Positions 50,407-59,909 are shown, counted from the first letter of the stretch. The stretch: DNA of 64,000 nucleotides from an uncultured Oscillospiraceae bacterium (GCA_902492455.1 CABULH010000009.1:1-64000); one strand, 5' to 3'. A program made the numbers and translations. Notes: generated by a model not told the origin, from the letters alone.

Positions 50407-51477
50407 TTATTCCACCGGCACGACCCAGCCGTAAGGATCGGGAATCCGGCAGTTCTGGATACCGGTGAGGGTATCGTACAGACGCTGAGCCACCGGACCG
50501 ATTTCTCCACTGTTGATGATGATCTTTTCGTCATCTACCTTAAGTTCGCCCACAGGGGAGATCACCGCAGCCGTACCTGTGCCGAACACCTCTTCCAAAG
50601 TGCCATCCTTGGCGGCCTGTTCCACTTCGGTCAGAGCCAGGGGCCGCTCGTCCACCGTATAGCCCCAGGAGCGCAGCAGTTCAATACAGGACATGCGGGT
50701 AATGCCGCCCAGGATACTGCCTTGGAGAGCGGGGGTGACGATTTTGCCGTTTATCTTGAAGAAGATGTTCATAGTACCCACTTCTTCGATATATTTCCGT
50801 TCCACGCCATCCAGCCAGAGGACTTGGGTATAGCCCTGCTTTTCCGCCTCATCCTGAGCTTTAAGGGACGCGGCGTAGTTGCCGGCGGTTTTGGTAAAGC
50901 CCATACCGCCGCGGACAGCGCGAACATAGTTGCGTTCCACATAAATCCGCACGGGATTGATTCCTTCCGGATAGTAGGCGCCCACGGGGGAGAGGATGAT
51001 GATAAACAGCAGATGATGGGCGGGATGCACCCCTACATGAGGATCCACCGCGATGATAAAGGGACGGATGTACAACGCTGTACCCTCTCCCTTGGGAATC
51101 CACTCCTGCTCCACCGAAACCAGCTTTTTCACCGCTTCCACGGCAAAAGCCTCGTCGATTTTGGGAATGCACAGCCGGCCATTGGAGAGATTCAGGCGGG
51201 CCATGTTTTTCTCCGGCCGGAAGAGCACCACCTGGCCGTCGGGAGCGCGATAGGCTTTCATGCCTTCGAAGACTTCCTGGCCGTAATGCAGACACATGGC
51301 GGCAGGATCCAGCTCCAGCGGGCCGTAAGGAACGATACGGGGATCATGCCAGCCCTGGCCCTCATCATAATTCATGATAAACATGTGGTCGGTAAAAAAT
51401 TGACCGAATCCCAGCTTGGTGGAATCCGCCGGCTTCTGCCGGGGAGATTGGGTGCGTTCCACACGGATTTCCTGCAT
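50407..51477 (-). CDS. ilvE: Branched-chain amino acid aminotransferase
   Basis: 356 aa from ATG 51477. HYGQEVFEGMKAYRAPDGQV, VRGGMGFTKTAGNYAASLKA with the PLP lysine, VLWLDGVERKYIEEVGTMN and EEVFGTGTAAVISPVG are fold-IV BCAT (type II) motifs. Last step of Val, Leu and Ile synthesis, first of their breakdown. Single gene. Confidence 0.95.
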   Translation of the reverse strand: MQEIRVERTQSPRQKPADSTKLGFGQFFTDHMFIMNYDEGQGWHDPRIVPYGPLELDPAAMCLHYGQEVFEGMKAYRAPDGQVVLFRPEKNMARLNLSNGRLCIPKIDEAFAVEAVKKLVSVEQEWIPKGEGTALYIRPFIIAVDPHVGVHPAHHLLFIIILSPVGAYYPEGINPVRIYVERNYVRAVRGGMGFTKTAGNYAASLKAQDEAEKQGYTQVLWLDGVERKYIEEVGTMNIFFKINGKIVTPALQGSILGGITRMSCIELLRSWGYTVDERPLALTEVEQAAKDGTLEEVFGTGTAAVISPVGELKVDDEKIIINSGEIGPVAQRLYDTLTGIQNCRIPDPYGWVVPVE

Positions 51478-51559
51478 AAAGCAACACTTCCCCTTAGGCA
51501 TTAAAATTTGCTGTATACGCTGTTTTCCATTATACGCGCAGACGGCGGCAATTGCAAGA

Positions 51560-52975
51560 TCATTCCTTGGATACGGCGGCGCGCACCACCTTGGCTCGTT
51601 TCCAGGAGCCGGTGAGCAGGTAAATAAAGCAGATCACCAATCCGCCGGCGGTGGCGGCGGGCGCCGCCAAGCCTACGCCTTTCAGCCCCCAGCCCAGAAC
51701 ACTGCCGAAAATATAAGCGGCGGGAATCCGCAGCAGCAGAGAGCTGGCGATGCCGTTGCACATGGAAAAGAGGGTCTGGCCCACGCCCATCGCCAGGCCA
51801 GTGATGCAGAACAGAATACTAGTAAGCAGATAATCGAAGCTGATCATCTGCAGGTACAGGGCGCTTTGCTCCACGCATTGGGCCATGATCTCGGCGGACA
51901 TCCCCGCCTGCTCCTGGGAGCCAAGGAAAATGCTCACAATCTCCCGCGGGAAGAGGTTTACCAGGACAAATACCAGCGCCGAAACGCTGAAAGCAAAGCC
52001 AATGGCCACCCACATGGTTTTTTTCGCCCGTTCCGGTTTGCCCGCGCCCATATTCTGCCCAACCATGGAGGAAACCGATGCCTGCATGGCCATGGAAGGC
52101 AGGATGGCGATGCTGTTGACCTTGCCTGCGATACTCAGGGCGGTAGATCCCACCAGGGGAGAGACCGCCACCACATTGGCAAGGCCGGTGAGCACCATGA
52201 AGGAGAAACTCACCAGAGTTCCCTGGAGGGAGGCGGGCAGGCCGATCTGGATCAGCTTCACCGCCAGACTTTTATCGATCCGGAAACTGCGGGGATGAAA
52301 ATCAAAGACAAAATCCCGCCGCCGCAGAAAGATCACCGAGATGATAAAGCTGATAGCCTGGGCACTGATGGTAGCCCAGGCGGCGCCTGCGGCTCCCATC
52401 TTCAGCGGGCCTACCAACAGAATATCCAGAGCCACGTTCACAGCGGCGGCAATGGCGACAAACAGCAGGGGATGCTTGGAATCCCCCATGCCCCGGAGTA
52501 CCGCGCTGACGGCGTTGTATCCCACCACGAAGATGGTGCCGCCCATGCAGATGTTGAGATAAGCCAGTGTCTCGTCAAAGGCCTCTGATGAGGTGTTCAG
52601 CGCCACCAGGATATACCGGCTGCAGATGAGCATAACCACAGTGATTACCGCACCACAGATAGCATAAAGGGTGAACATAGTGCCCACCGTGCGTTTGACT
52701 TCTTCCTGACGCTTGGCGCCGATATACTGGGCAATGAGAACCGTGCCGCCCACGGCCAGGCCGCTGATCAGGTTGATGACCAGAATGGTCACCTGTCCCC
52801 CCAGCCCCACGGCGGAAGCGCCTATGGGACCGCAGAAACGGCCGACGATGAGCATATCTGCCAGATTATACAGCGCCTGCAGCAGGTTGGAAGCTAAAAA
52901 AGGCAGCGAAAACAACAGCAGCTGTTTTGTCACGCTGCCTTGGGTCAGATCGTGCTGAAACTTACTCAAAGACAT
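51560..52975 (-). CDS. MATE-family efflux transporter
   Basis: 471 aa with about twelve helices in two halves: TKQLLLFSLPFLASNLLQAL, MLIVGRFCGPIGASAVGLGG and MVGQNMGAGKPERAKKTMWV. The last is the conserved MATE TM7 loop. Exports drugs or metabolites with Na+ or H+. GAGAGGG precedes the ATG. Confidence 0.93.
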   Translation of the reverse strand: MSLSKFQHDLTQGSVTKQLLLFSLPFLASNLLQALYNLADMLIVGRFCGPIGASAVGLGGQVTILVINLISGLAVGGTVLIAQYIGAKRQEEVKRTVGTMFTLYAICGAVITVVMLICSRYILVALNTSSEAFDETLAYLNICMGGTIFVVGYNAVSAVLRGMGDSKHPLLFVAIAAAVNVALDILLVGPLKMGAAGAAWATISAQAISFIISVIFLRRRDFVFDFHPRSFRIDKSLAVKLIQIGLPASLQGTLVSFSFMVLTGLANVVAVSPLVGSTALSIAGKVNSIAILPSMAMQASVSSMVGQNMGAGKPERAKKTMWVAIGFAFSVSALVFVLVNLFPREIVSIFLGSQEQAGMSAEIMAQCVEQSALYLQMISFDYLLTSILFCITGLAMGVGQTLFSMCNGIASSLLLRIPAAYIFGSVLGWGLKGVGLAAPAATAGGLVICFIYLLTGSWKRAKVVRAAVSKE

Positions 52976-53010
52976 CCCTCTCCTTTGTGTATTAATAAAG
53001 GATAAAAGGA

Positions 53011-53034
53011 TGGAGCGGCTTTGTCAAGCCGCTC
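53011..53034. other. Hairpin upstream of MATE gene
   Basis: GGAGCGGCTT-TGTC-AAGCCGCTCC perfect stem. On the minus strand TTGACA inside it with TATCCT 17 bp on could form the MATE promoter. Confidence 0.4.
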
Positions 53035-53110
53035 CGCGGAATTTTGTCGAATTGTCGATAGGAGGATAGAGGAAGAAGGAAGTTCTGTGCAGGATACGAC
53101 TGGCGAAGGA

Positions 53111-53143
53111 TGAAAGAAGGAGGCAGCTTACGCTGCCTCCTGG
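53111..53143 (-). terminator. spoIIR terminator overlapping its stop
   Basis: GGAGGCAGC-GTAA-GCTGCCTCC then CTTCTTTC; the TAA stop lies in the loop. Confidence 0.75.
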
Positions 53144-53802
53144 CTATCGGTGCTCTCTGCTGGGATGCTGCTGAGTTCGGTTTCCGTTTCGCCTCCAAAC
53201 CATCCCTGCAGGGTGTGGCTGATACTCTCGATGATTTCCACAATCTTGAGCCGAACTTCGTATTTCTGAGGTTCGGTAACGATCTCTTCCTGTTCCTGAT
53301 CCAGCACGTCGGAGAGATCCTTGTGGCCCGATGCAGCGGATACGCAGATGGGCGGGAATACCACGCACCACCAGTTTTTCCCCTCCGCCTCGCCTATGGT
53401 AATCCGCAGGGCATTGTACATCCCCGCCGGCAGGGTAACGCTATCTTCGTAACTGCGGGTGGTGAAATACATATTCACCAGCTTGGCCTTTACGGGATAA
53501 TCGTAGCCTTCGGCCTTTACGGTCTGCCGTGCCACCTCTTCCAGTTCAGGCAGCTTCTCCCGAGCCAGGTTCAATGCCTGATCCGCGTCCTCCGCTCCGT
53601 CGAAAAGACCGGCGGCCGCCTCCACCACAGCGTCCCGGACCTTCAGTTTCAGCGCTTGGTCCGTTTCACTGTCCGAATTGGCCAAAACGTGCAGCCGCAC
53701 CACCCGCTGCCGGATATCAGCGCATTCCCCGCTGAAACCGCACAGGGAGATCAGCAACGCCGCCGTCAGTGCCAAAGCAATGGCCTTGATCCATCTTTTC
53801 AT
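53128..53802 (-). CDS. spoIIR: Stage II sporulation protein R
   Basis: 224 aa. Signal peptide (MKRWIKAIALALTAALLISL), then VVRLHVLANSDSETDQALKL, KLVNMYFTTRSYED and EAEGKNWWCVVFPPICV, the SpoIIR signature. Made in the forespore, it triggers SpoIIGA to process pro-sigma-E in the mother cell. Marks the host as a spore-former. Confidence 0.95.
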   Translation of the reverse strand: MKRWIKAIALALTAALLISLCGFSGECADIRQRVVRLHVLANSDSETDQALKLKVRDAVVEAAAGLFDGAEDADQALNLAREKLPELEEVARQTVKAEGYDYPVKAKLVNMYFTTRSYEDSVTLPAGMYNALRITIGEAEGKNWWCVVFPPICVSAASGHKDLSDVLDQEQEEIVTEPQKYEVRLKIVEIIESISHTLQGWFGGETETELSSIPAESTDSQEAA

Positions 53803-53866
53803 AGGGGAAATCCCGCCTTTCCGGTGTTGATATCCCCAGTATGGGCGGGTTTCCCGAGGTTATGCA

Positions 53867-53904
53867 GCAGGCGCAGGAAAAATTTTCCCGCGCCTGCGTT
53901 TTTA
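53867..53904 (+). terminator. Hairpin with T-run between spoIIR and ribU
   Basis: GCAGGCGC / GCGCCTGC around AGGAAAAATTTTCCC, then GTTTTTA on the plus strand. No plus-strand gene precedes it; may act on the ribU transcript as a bare hairpin. Confidence 0.45.
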
Positions 53905-53918
53905 TCAGTTTTTGTTTT

Positions 53919-54524
53919 TTATTCGATCCGGCCCAACGCCCGCCGTACGGGAGGCAGGGATAGAGTCAGCAGCGGCGGCAGTATCACACTGAGAATAAGA
54001 CTTTTCAGGGAATTGAACAGCAGGCTGGAGACAGCGACTGCCAAGGCTTCTCCCTCTCCCAGCGGATTATTGAGAAATACACGGAAGTACAGGGGCGCTA
54101 CCGCCAGGTTGCTGAAAAATCCCACCGTCAGAATCGCCGCTATACCGGCAGCGGCGGCAAGAATCAATCCCCGAACCCGGTTCCAGCTTCTGCGTTCCAT
54201 CATACGGTAAAGAATGGAAAAGGGCAGCACATAGGCACAGCCCACCAGAAAATTCTGCAGATTACCGAATCCCATCTGACTGCCCATGCCCTTGATGAGC
54301 ATTTCCAGCAGGTTTTTGAACAATTCCACCAGTACGCCGCAGAGAGGGCCGAAAAGTACGCCGCCGAAGACGGCCGGAATATCGCTGAAATCCATCTTCA
54401 TAAAAGGAACCATGGGCAGCAGAGGAAACTCCAGCAGGAAGAGCACCAGGGCTACGGCTGACAGCATGGCGGTGGCGACCAGCATCATCAGCGGACTGCG
54501 GACTTGTCTTTGAACCTTTTGCAT
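53919..54524 (-). CDS. ribU: Riboflavin ECF transporter S component RibU
   Basis: 201 aa, six helices. PMVPFMKMDFSDIPAVFGGV and LFGPLCGVLVELFKNLLEML with GNLQNFLVGCAYVLPFSILY match RibU, the flavin-binding subunit that docks on a shared ECF energy module (not in this window). Preceded by an FMN riboswitch, which confirms the substrate. Confidence 0.94.
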   Translation of the reverse strand: MQKVQRQVRSPLMMLVATAMLSAVALVLFLLEFPLLPMVPFMKMDFSDIPAVFGGVLFGPLCGVLVELFKNLLEMLIKGMGSQMGFGNLQNFLVGCAYVLPFSILYRMMERRSWNRVRGLILAAAAGIAAILTVGFFSNLAVAPLYFRVFLNNPLGEGEALAVAVSSLLFNSLKSLILSVILPPLLTLSLPPVRRALGRIE

Positions 54525-54553
54525 AACGATCTCCTCATTTTTCGGCTGCCCAC

Positions 54554-54585
54554 GAAAAAAGCCCCGCGGTGATGAACCGCGGGGC
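54554..54585 (-). terminator. Riboswitch-controlled terminator
   Basis: GCCCCGCGG-TTCAT-CACCGCGGGGC then six T on the minus strand, 30 nt before ribU. Confidence 0.85.
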
Positions 54586-54605
54586 GAGAATGCGCAGAAA
54601 AACCG

Positions 54606-54738
54606 CGCATGTCTTCTCCCATCCGGACTTTAACCGTCGGCTCCGGAATCAAACCGGAATTGCCCTAAGGCTCGCGGGCTTGTCGGCTTTAAGGGCCGCA
54701 TCACCGCCGGTGGGGACTTTCACCCCGCCCCGAAGACA
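54606..54738 (-). promoter_or_regulatory. FMN riboswitch (RFN element)
   Basis: Minus-strand conserved blocks GGGGCGGGGTGAAAGTCCC, ACCGGCGGT, AGCCCGCGAGCC, AATTCCGGTTTGATTCCGG, AGCCGACGGTTAAAGTCCGG and ATGGGAGAAGACA. FMN binding should fold the terminator and shut off ribU. Confidence 0.97.
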
Positions 54739-54777
54739 GCTTGTGTAATTTTACACGGAATCGCCGTGTATATATAT

Positions 54778-54806
54778 AGTGTAGCTTTCGTCGCCTATTC
54801 CGTCAA
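54778..54806 (-). promoter_or_regulatory. ribU promoter
   Basis: Minus strand TTGACG-17-TACACT, 40 nt before the riboswitch. Confidence 0.7.
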
Positions 54807-54915
54807 GAGAAAAAGACGCTAAACATTTTTCTCCAACTTCGGTATTTTCTGCTTAATTCACCGATAAGCGCCGCCCGTTTTTGGCTTCCAGGATTCGACA
54901 AATTCTTTGGAAGAG

Positions 54916-55018
54916 TTGACAAAGATGTAAAAAGTATCTTATATAGATTGGGCATAAAATTCGAAATGATAACAGCTTTGTAACAATGATTGCAACTTCA
55001 CAGGGCATGTGGTATAGT
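54916..55018 (+). promoter_or_regulatory. Two promoters before the O-antigen-ligase-like gene
   Basis: TTGACA-17-TTATAT (54916..54944) and TTGCAA-17-TATAGT (54990..55018). The second would start near 55025. The rest of the 54807..55085 stretch holds no gene. Confidence 0.55.
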
Positions 55019-55085
55019 TCATATGATAAACGGCATAACTATTTTTGTCCCCTTTTTAACAAAACAGCAGAAAGGAAGTGAGCGC

Positions 55086-56408
55086 GTGCGGGCCCGTATT
55101 TTAGACATCAAAGTGAATCTGCGGCAGCCTTGGCTGCTGTGTGTACTGTTGATAGCCGTCATCCCGATTTTCCCCGAGTATATCTGTCCGCTGTTGGCCG
55201 CCGGCGCCCTGATCGCGGCTCACTTTGACGCTAAAGCCCGCCGGCGGGACCTAGTAGTGGGCGGAATCGGCAAGCTGCTGCTGATATATATCGCCTATAT
55301 GGCGGTCACCATTATTTTTTCCGACAATCCTTTTAACAGCGTGTCCACGGTTTTGATGTGGATCGCTGCTTTTGCAGCATATGTATCCCTTGCCACGGTG
55401 CTGTCCAATCGTCACCGGTTCGATACCGCTTTGTTCTGCATAACCTTGATTGCCGGTGTGGTGGGTTTTATCGCCTGCATGCAGTATGTGCTGCGGGCGT
55501 GGTTTGACGTCAATGTTTCCATGTATTTCTGGCAGTGGATTGATCTGGCAATTTATCGGTATTTCCCCATGCCGCTGCTGCTGGATCTGCATGAGCTGCG
55601 GGCGGCCTCCACCTTTAACAATCCCAATGTCATGGCGGAATACCTGATTATGGTGATTCCGTTCGCGTCCTATTATGCGTTCAGCGGCCTGCGCAAAAGC
55701 ACTCGGCTGCTGTGCCGCTTCTGTCTGCTGTTCGCGCTGTTTGGCGTGGCGTTTTCCTTCTCCCGGGGCAGCTATCTGGCGCTGCTGGTAATCGTAGCTG
55801 TTTTCTGCATGGCGAATATACGCAAGTGGAGCATCATCCTGCTGGGCGGTGTCTCTATATTGGCGCTGATCCCGTCTTCCGTACTGGATCGGCTGATGTC
55901 TGTAGGCAGTATGGACAATTCAATATCGGAACGTTTTCGGATTTGGACGGTGAGCTTCGGGGAAATCGCCCGAAATCCGCTGTTCGGTTCCGGCCCGGGA
56001 ATCCAAAATTTCTGGGATGTTCTGATGACAAACGGCATAAGCGCTCCCCACACCCATAATCTGGTGCTGCAGCTTCTCATAGAGGGCGGATTGATTGCCC
56101 TGGTGCTGATGATGCTCATTGGCTGGAGAACCTTCCGCAATGGATTTCAGATGCTGAAATGCCCCCAGGAGGGACGGATGTTGGGCGTGGCCTTTATCGG
56201 TTTTGTCGGCGCTTTCATCATGTACGGAATGGTGGATTTCCCCTTCCTTTGCCCCAAGCTGGTAACCTCTTTTATGATGGTGATGGGAATCTCCGACTGT
56301 GCCAGCCGGGTTTACCTGGATCAGCGTGTACAAGCCCTGACCTCACTGGTGCCCAGCGGCACGGATGCCAGAACCGCTGTCAGCGCTGCCTTTTTTAAAA
56401 CAAAATAA
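55086..56408 (+). CDS. O-antigen ligase-like membrane protein (Wzy_C)
   Basis: 440 aa from GTG 55086 (AAAGGAAG upstream); an ATG at 55023 would be leaderless. About twelve helices; the RAASTFNNPNVMAEYLIMVI segment, FSFSRGSYLALLVI, FGSGPGIQNF and PHTHNLVLQLLIEGG are Wzy_C/O-antigen ligase motifs. Joins or polymerises surface glycans; target unknown. Stand-alone gene. Confidence 0.85.
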   Translation: MRARILDIKVNLRQPWLLCVLLIAVIPIFPEYICPLLAAGALIAAHFDAKARRRDLVVGGIGKLLLIYIAYMAVTIIFSDNPFNSVSTVLMWIAAFAAYVSLATVLSNRHRFDTALFCITLIAGVVGFIACMQYVLRAWFDVNVSMYFWQWIDLAIYRYFPMPLLLDLHELRAASTFNNPNVMAEYLIMVIPFASYYAFSGLRKSTRLLCRFCLLFALFGVAFSFSRGSYLALLVIVAVFCMANIRKWSIILLGGVSILALIPSSVLDRLMSVGSMDNSISERFRIWTVSFGEIARNPLFGSGPGIQNFWDVLMTNGISAPHTHNLVLQLLIEGGLIALVLMMLIGWRTFRNGFQMLKCPQEGRMLGVAFIGFVGAFIMYGMVDFPFLCPKLVTSFMMVMGISDCASRVYLDQRVQALTSLVPSGTDARTAVSAAFFKTK

Positions 56409-56425
56409 AATGTACGCTGCTTGAA

Positions 56426-56465
56426 AACAACCCCCGTTGAAAAACTGGCGGTTGTTTTTTCTTTT
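56426..56465 (+). terminator. Terminator after ligase-like gene
   Basis: AACAACC..CCG / CGG..TTGTT with TTTTTTC. Confidence 0.75.
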
Positions 56466-56547
56466 ATGTTGGGTTATACTGATAGACAGCGCAGAACACC
56501 ACTTTACTTTTATCTTTTATGCAATGCGTGGGTTTTGCATTCTTTGC

Positions 56548-56576
56548 TTGACACGACTATTAAAATGATATAACAT
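56548..56576 (+). promoter_or_regulatory. degV promoter (tentative)
   Basis: TTGACA followed by an AT-rich TATAACAT at 15 to 17 bp. Confidence 0.5.
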
Positions 56577-56611
56577 GATATCAAAAACAAGATAGCACGG
56601 GAGGAACCATT

Positions 56612-57481
56612 ATGAGCTACAGAATTACAACTGATTCCACTTCCGATCTGCCCCGCTCTTTTCTGCAGGAACGGGATATTCCCTGTGTTGGGTTGGCTTT
56701 TCAGCTGGATGGTCAGGAATACCGGGAGGACGAAAACCTCCAGCTGACCATGACGGAGTTTTATAACGCTCTGCGAGGGGGAAAAATGTCTTCCACCATG
56801 CAGGTGAACACCTTTGAATTTCTGTCTTTTGTGGAGCCGTTTTTGGCGGCGGGTGAGGACGTGCTGCATATCTGCTTTTCCAGCGGCCTCAGCGGTACCT
56901 ATGCTTCCGTCGTCGCTGGTGCGGAGGAGCTGAAGGAAAAGTATCCCGAGCGGAAACTGGTGGTGGTGGACAGTCTTGCCGCTTCCCTGGGAGAAGGTCT
57001 GCTGGTGTATTATGCGGACGAAAACCGGAAGAAGGGCATGACCCTGGAGGAAAACGCTGCATGGCTGGAGGAGAATAAGCTGCATCTGTGCCATTGGTTT
57101 ACGGTGGACGATCTGATGTTCCTGCATCGAGGCGGACGGGTCAGCAAAACTTCCGCGGTGCTGGGTTCTTTGCTGGGAATCAAGCCTGTGCTTCATGTGG
57201 ACGATGAGGGCCATCTGATTATGATGAGCAAGGCGCGGGGCCGGCAGGCTTCCATTCAGGCTTTGGTGAAGAAGATGAAGGAAACCGCTATCGGCGACGT
57301 GAAAGAGCAGACCATCTTCATCTGTCACGGCGACTGCATGGATGACGCCAAAAAACTGGAGGAAATGGTCCGCAGCGAGATGGGTTGCCACACCTTCTTA
57401 ATCAACTACACCGGTACTGTTATCGGCAGTCACTCCGGTCCCGGAACGCTGGCACTGTTTTTCCTCGGTTCTCACCGCTGA
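56612..57481 (+). CDS. DegV-family fatty-acid-binding protein
   Basis: 289 aa. RITTDSTSDLPRSFLQERDI, the SSTMQVNTFEF motif, HICFSSGLSGTYASVVAGAE and a C-terminal GSHSGPGTLALFFLG loop match DegV/FakB proteins, which hand fatty acids to FakA for phosphorylation. No fakA nearby. GGAGG 7 nt upstream. Confidence 0.9.
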   Translation: MSYRITTDSTSDLPRSFLQERDIPCVGLAFQLDGQEYREDENLQLTMTEFYNALRGGKMSSTMQVNTFEFLSFVEPFLAAGEDVLHICFSSGLSGTYASVVAGAEELKEKYPERKLVVVDSLAASLGEGLLVYYADENRKKGMTLEENAAWLEENKLHLCHWFTVDDLMFLHRGGRVSKTSAVLGSLLGIKPVLHVDDEGHLIMMSKARGRQASIQALVKKMKETAIGDVKEQTIFICHGDCMDDAKKLEEMVRSEMGCHTFLINYTGTVIGSHSGPGTLALFFLGSHR

Positions 57482-57626
57482 CGGAGGAGAATCCTATTTT
57501 TGATGGGGAGCGGATATTCCATTTAAAGGAGCCTCATGCAAACCGTATAAGACTTTCATAGAATTGCTGAAAAGCGTCGTTCCGTGTCAGAAAGGCGCAG
57601 GATGGGGATGCGATGATGGTTCTCAA

Positions 57627-57676
57627 GGGGTTCGCTGCAAAATATTTTTTGCAGCGAACCCCCTCCTTCTTTTTTA
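57627..57676 (+). terminator. Strong hairpin between degV and ABC gene
   Basis: A perfect 16-bp stem GGGGTTCGCTGCAAAA with its complement, then CTCCTTCTTTTTT. Probably ends degV transcription; 30 nt before the ABC gene. The upstream part of this gap (57482..57626) shows no gene. Confidence 0.8.
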
Positions 57677-57705
57677 GATTCTGGAAAAGCGAGGCGGCAT
57701 TGAGT

Positions 57706-59190
57706 ATGCTGAAAAAATTCATTTCCTATTATAAACCCCACTGGAAGCTTTTTGCTGCGGATATGGTCTGTGCGGTTATGATTGCCGCTGTAGATTTACT
57801 TTTCCCCCTTGTGTCCCGCTATGCCATGCAGAATCTGCTGCCAGACAAGGCCTATGCCGCCTTTTTTGCCGTCATTCTGCTTCTGGTCATCTCCTATCTG
57901 CTGCGGGCAGGATTTCAATATTTTGTGGGTTATTGGGGCCATGTACTGGGGGTAAGGATGGAAACCGATATGCGCCGTGATCTCTTTACCCATCTGCAGA
58001 AACTGCCCTTTTCCTTTTATGATCGGAACAGAACCGGACACCTGATGTCCCGGGTGGTGAACGATCTGTTTGAGGTGGTAGAACTGGCTCATCATGGCCC
58101 GGAAGATTTATTTATCTCCCTGGTAACCCTGCTGGGCGCTTTTGCTATTCTGCTTACCATTCAATGGCAGCTGGCCTTGCTGGTGTTTGCCCTGGTGCCG
58201 CTGATCATCTTGTTCACCGCCAGCAGGCGGCTGAAGATGAATCGTGCCTCCCGCCAAGTCAAGGAACGCACCGCCGGAATCAACGCGGATATCGAATCCA
58301 GTATCTCCGGCGCCCGTGTGGCCAAGGCCTTTAACAATGAGTCTTATGAGATCGAAAAATTCGAGGAGGGCAATAACCGTTACCGTACCGCGAAAAACGG
58401 TTTTTACAAACAAATGGGGATCTTCACTGCCGGAATGGATTTCCTCACCAGTATCATGAATGTGGCGGTGATCGCCTTCGGCGGTCTGCTGATCATGAGC
58501 GATTCCGGATTAGATTATATCGATCTGCTGACCTTTTCTTTGTATGTGGGAACCTTCCTTCAGCCCATCCGCCGTCTTTCCACCTTTGTGGAACAGTATA
58601 CGGTGGGCATGGCGGGCTTCCGGCGGTTTCAGGAGCTGATGGCTACCGTCCCTGATATCACCGACAACCCGGACGCTGTTCCTTTGCGGAATGTCCAGGG
58701 GGACGTTATCTTTGAGAATGTTACTTTTTCCTATGACAGCGACGTGCGAGTGCTCTCCGGCGTGAGCCTGCATATTCCGGCGGGAAAAACTCTGGCGTTG
58801 GTGGGGCCTTCCGGCGGCGGCAAAAGCACCTTATGTCACCTGATCCCTCGGTTTTATGAAATCTCCTCCGGCCGTATTACGGTGGACGGGAAGGATATCC
58901 GGGAAGTGACCCTGTCCTCCCTGCGTTCCAGCGTTGGAATCGTGCAGCAGGATGTGATGCTGTTTGCGGGAACTATTATGGATAATATCCGCTATGGCCG
59001 AATTACCGCAACCGACGAGGAGGTAATGGAGGCTGCCAAAAAGGCGGAAATTCATGAGGATATTCTCCAAATGCCCAACGGCTATCAGACTTATGTGGGA
59101 GAGCGGGGTATCATGCTTTCCGGTGGACAGAAGCAGCGGGTCAGCATCGCGCGTATCTTCCTGAAAAATCCGCCCATCCTGATTTTGGAT
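57706..59190 (+). pseudogene. ABC exporter (half-transporter), split by mobile element
   Basis: 495 host codons: six-helix exporter domain (from MLKKFISYYKPHWKLFAADM) then the ATPase with Walker A LVGPSGGGKSTLCHL, Q-loop VGIVQQDVMLFAG and signature MLSGGQKQRVSIARIF. The frame stops being host-like right at Walker B (PILILD), after which 15 foreign codons and TGA follow (to 59238). The Walker B Glu, D-loop and switch His are missing, so it cannot hydrolyse ATP normally. Confidence 0.93.
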
Positions 59191-59304
59191 GTAAACTGTA
59201 GTAGGGTTTTGAGGGGTATACGCAGTGTATCCAGTTGAAAAAAAGCTAGGAAACAGACAGGATACACAACAAGACCGGAAGAAATGTGTATAGCGTAGAG
59301 CGGT

Positions 59305-59331
59305 AACGGCCAATAGAGAGGCCGTTTTTTT
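59305..59331 (+). terminator. Terminator at element left end
   Basis: AACGGCC-8 nt-GGCCGTT then TTTTT; isolates element genes from host transcription. Confidence 0.8.
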
Positions 59332-59357
59332 ATGCCAGGAGAAAGGGTGCAGAAACC

Positions 59358-59423
59358 ATGATAGAGAAAATGAAACGGGTGATCGGAATTTATATGGAAG
59401 GAGATGAGGGCATTGTCAACTGA
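59358..59423 (+). CDS. 21-aa leader peptide overlapping RHH gene
   Basis: ATG 59358 to TGA 59423 encodes MIEKMKRVIGIYMEGDEGIV plus N. It overlaps the TTG start of the next gene and may couple its translation. Low support. Confidence 0.3.
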   Translation: MIEKMKRVIGIYMEGDEGIVN

Positions 59424-59871
59424 AGCAAAGAAAGGCATTACGGTCAAGGTAGATTCCGGGCTTCATGCAGAGGTCACGCAGTATTTAGGAGAACATGGTA
59501 TGACGATGGGGGAGTTTGTAACGTTGGCGCTTACAAATGAGCTCCACCCGAAAATACAGATAAAGGAGGAAAAGAACATGGAGAATAGGAAGACTTTGGC
59601 GTTCCAGGTGTCGGAAGACCTGTTCCTGCGGATCAAGGAATATCTGCAGCGCAATAATATGACGCAGAAGGAGTTTGTCATCCGCCTGATTGAACGCGAA
59701 CTGGACCGGGATCAGGCTATGCGCGAGGGACTCAGGAAGACAAAGGTAGACGTCGGAGAAGAGGAAGAAAACGTGAATGATGATTTGGAGGCTGATTCCG
59801 AGAAAATGGAAGTCTTAACTCATTCCGATGAATTGAAGGATGAAAGCGCGGGATTTTCCATGATAATGTAA
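59413..59871 (+). CDS. Double ribbon-helix-helix protein with internal start
   Basis: 152 aa from TTG 59413 (GGAAGGAG 9 nt upstream; ATG 59404 is too close). Two tandem RHH-like units: ITVKVDSGLHAEVTQYLGEH...EFVTLALTNEL and LAFQVSEDLFLRIKEYLQRN...EFVIRLIEREL, then an acidic tail. An AAAGGAGG lies 8 nt before an in-frame ATG at 59578, which would yield the second unit alone. This protein is frequent at ends of Tn1549-like elements; likely DNA-binding. Confidence 0.72.
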   Translation: MSTEAKKGITVKVDSGLHAEVTQYLGEHGMTMGEFVTLALTNELHPKIQIKEEKNMENRKTLAFQVSEDLFLRIKEYLQRNNMTQKEFVIRLIERELDRDQAMREGLRKTKVDVGEEEENVNDDLEADSEKMEVLTHSDELKDESAGFSMIM

Positions 59872-59909
59872 CGTATGCTCGTTTAGAGCATGACTATATA
59901 GAATGAGAA

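Noticed and set aside
54990..55085. Longer N-terminus of the O-antigen-ligase-like protein
   Set aside because: The region holds a promoter whose start lies past the earliest frame; GTG 55086 has a ribosome site.
57613..57705. N-terminal extension of the ABC exporter to 57613
   Set aside because: It would translate a perfect terminator hairpin and lacks a ribosome site; ATG 57706 starts the conserved exporter sequence.
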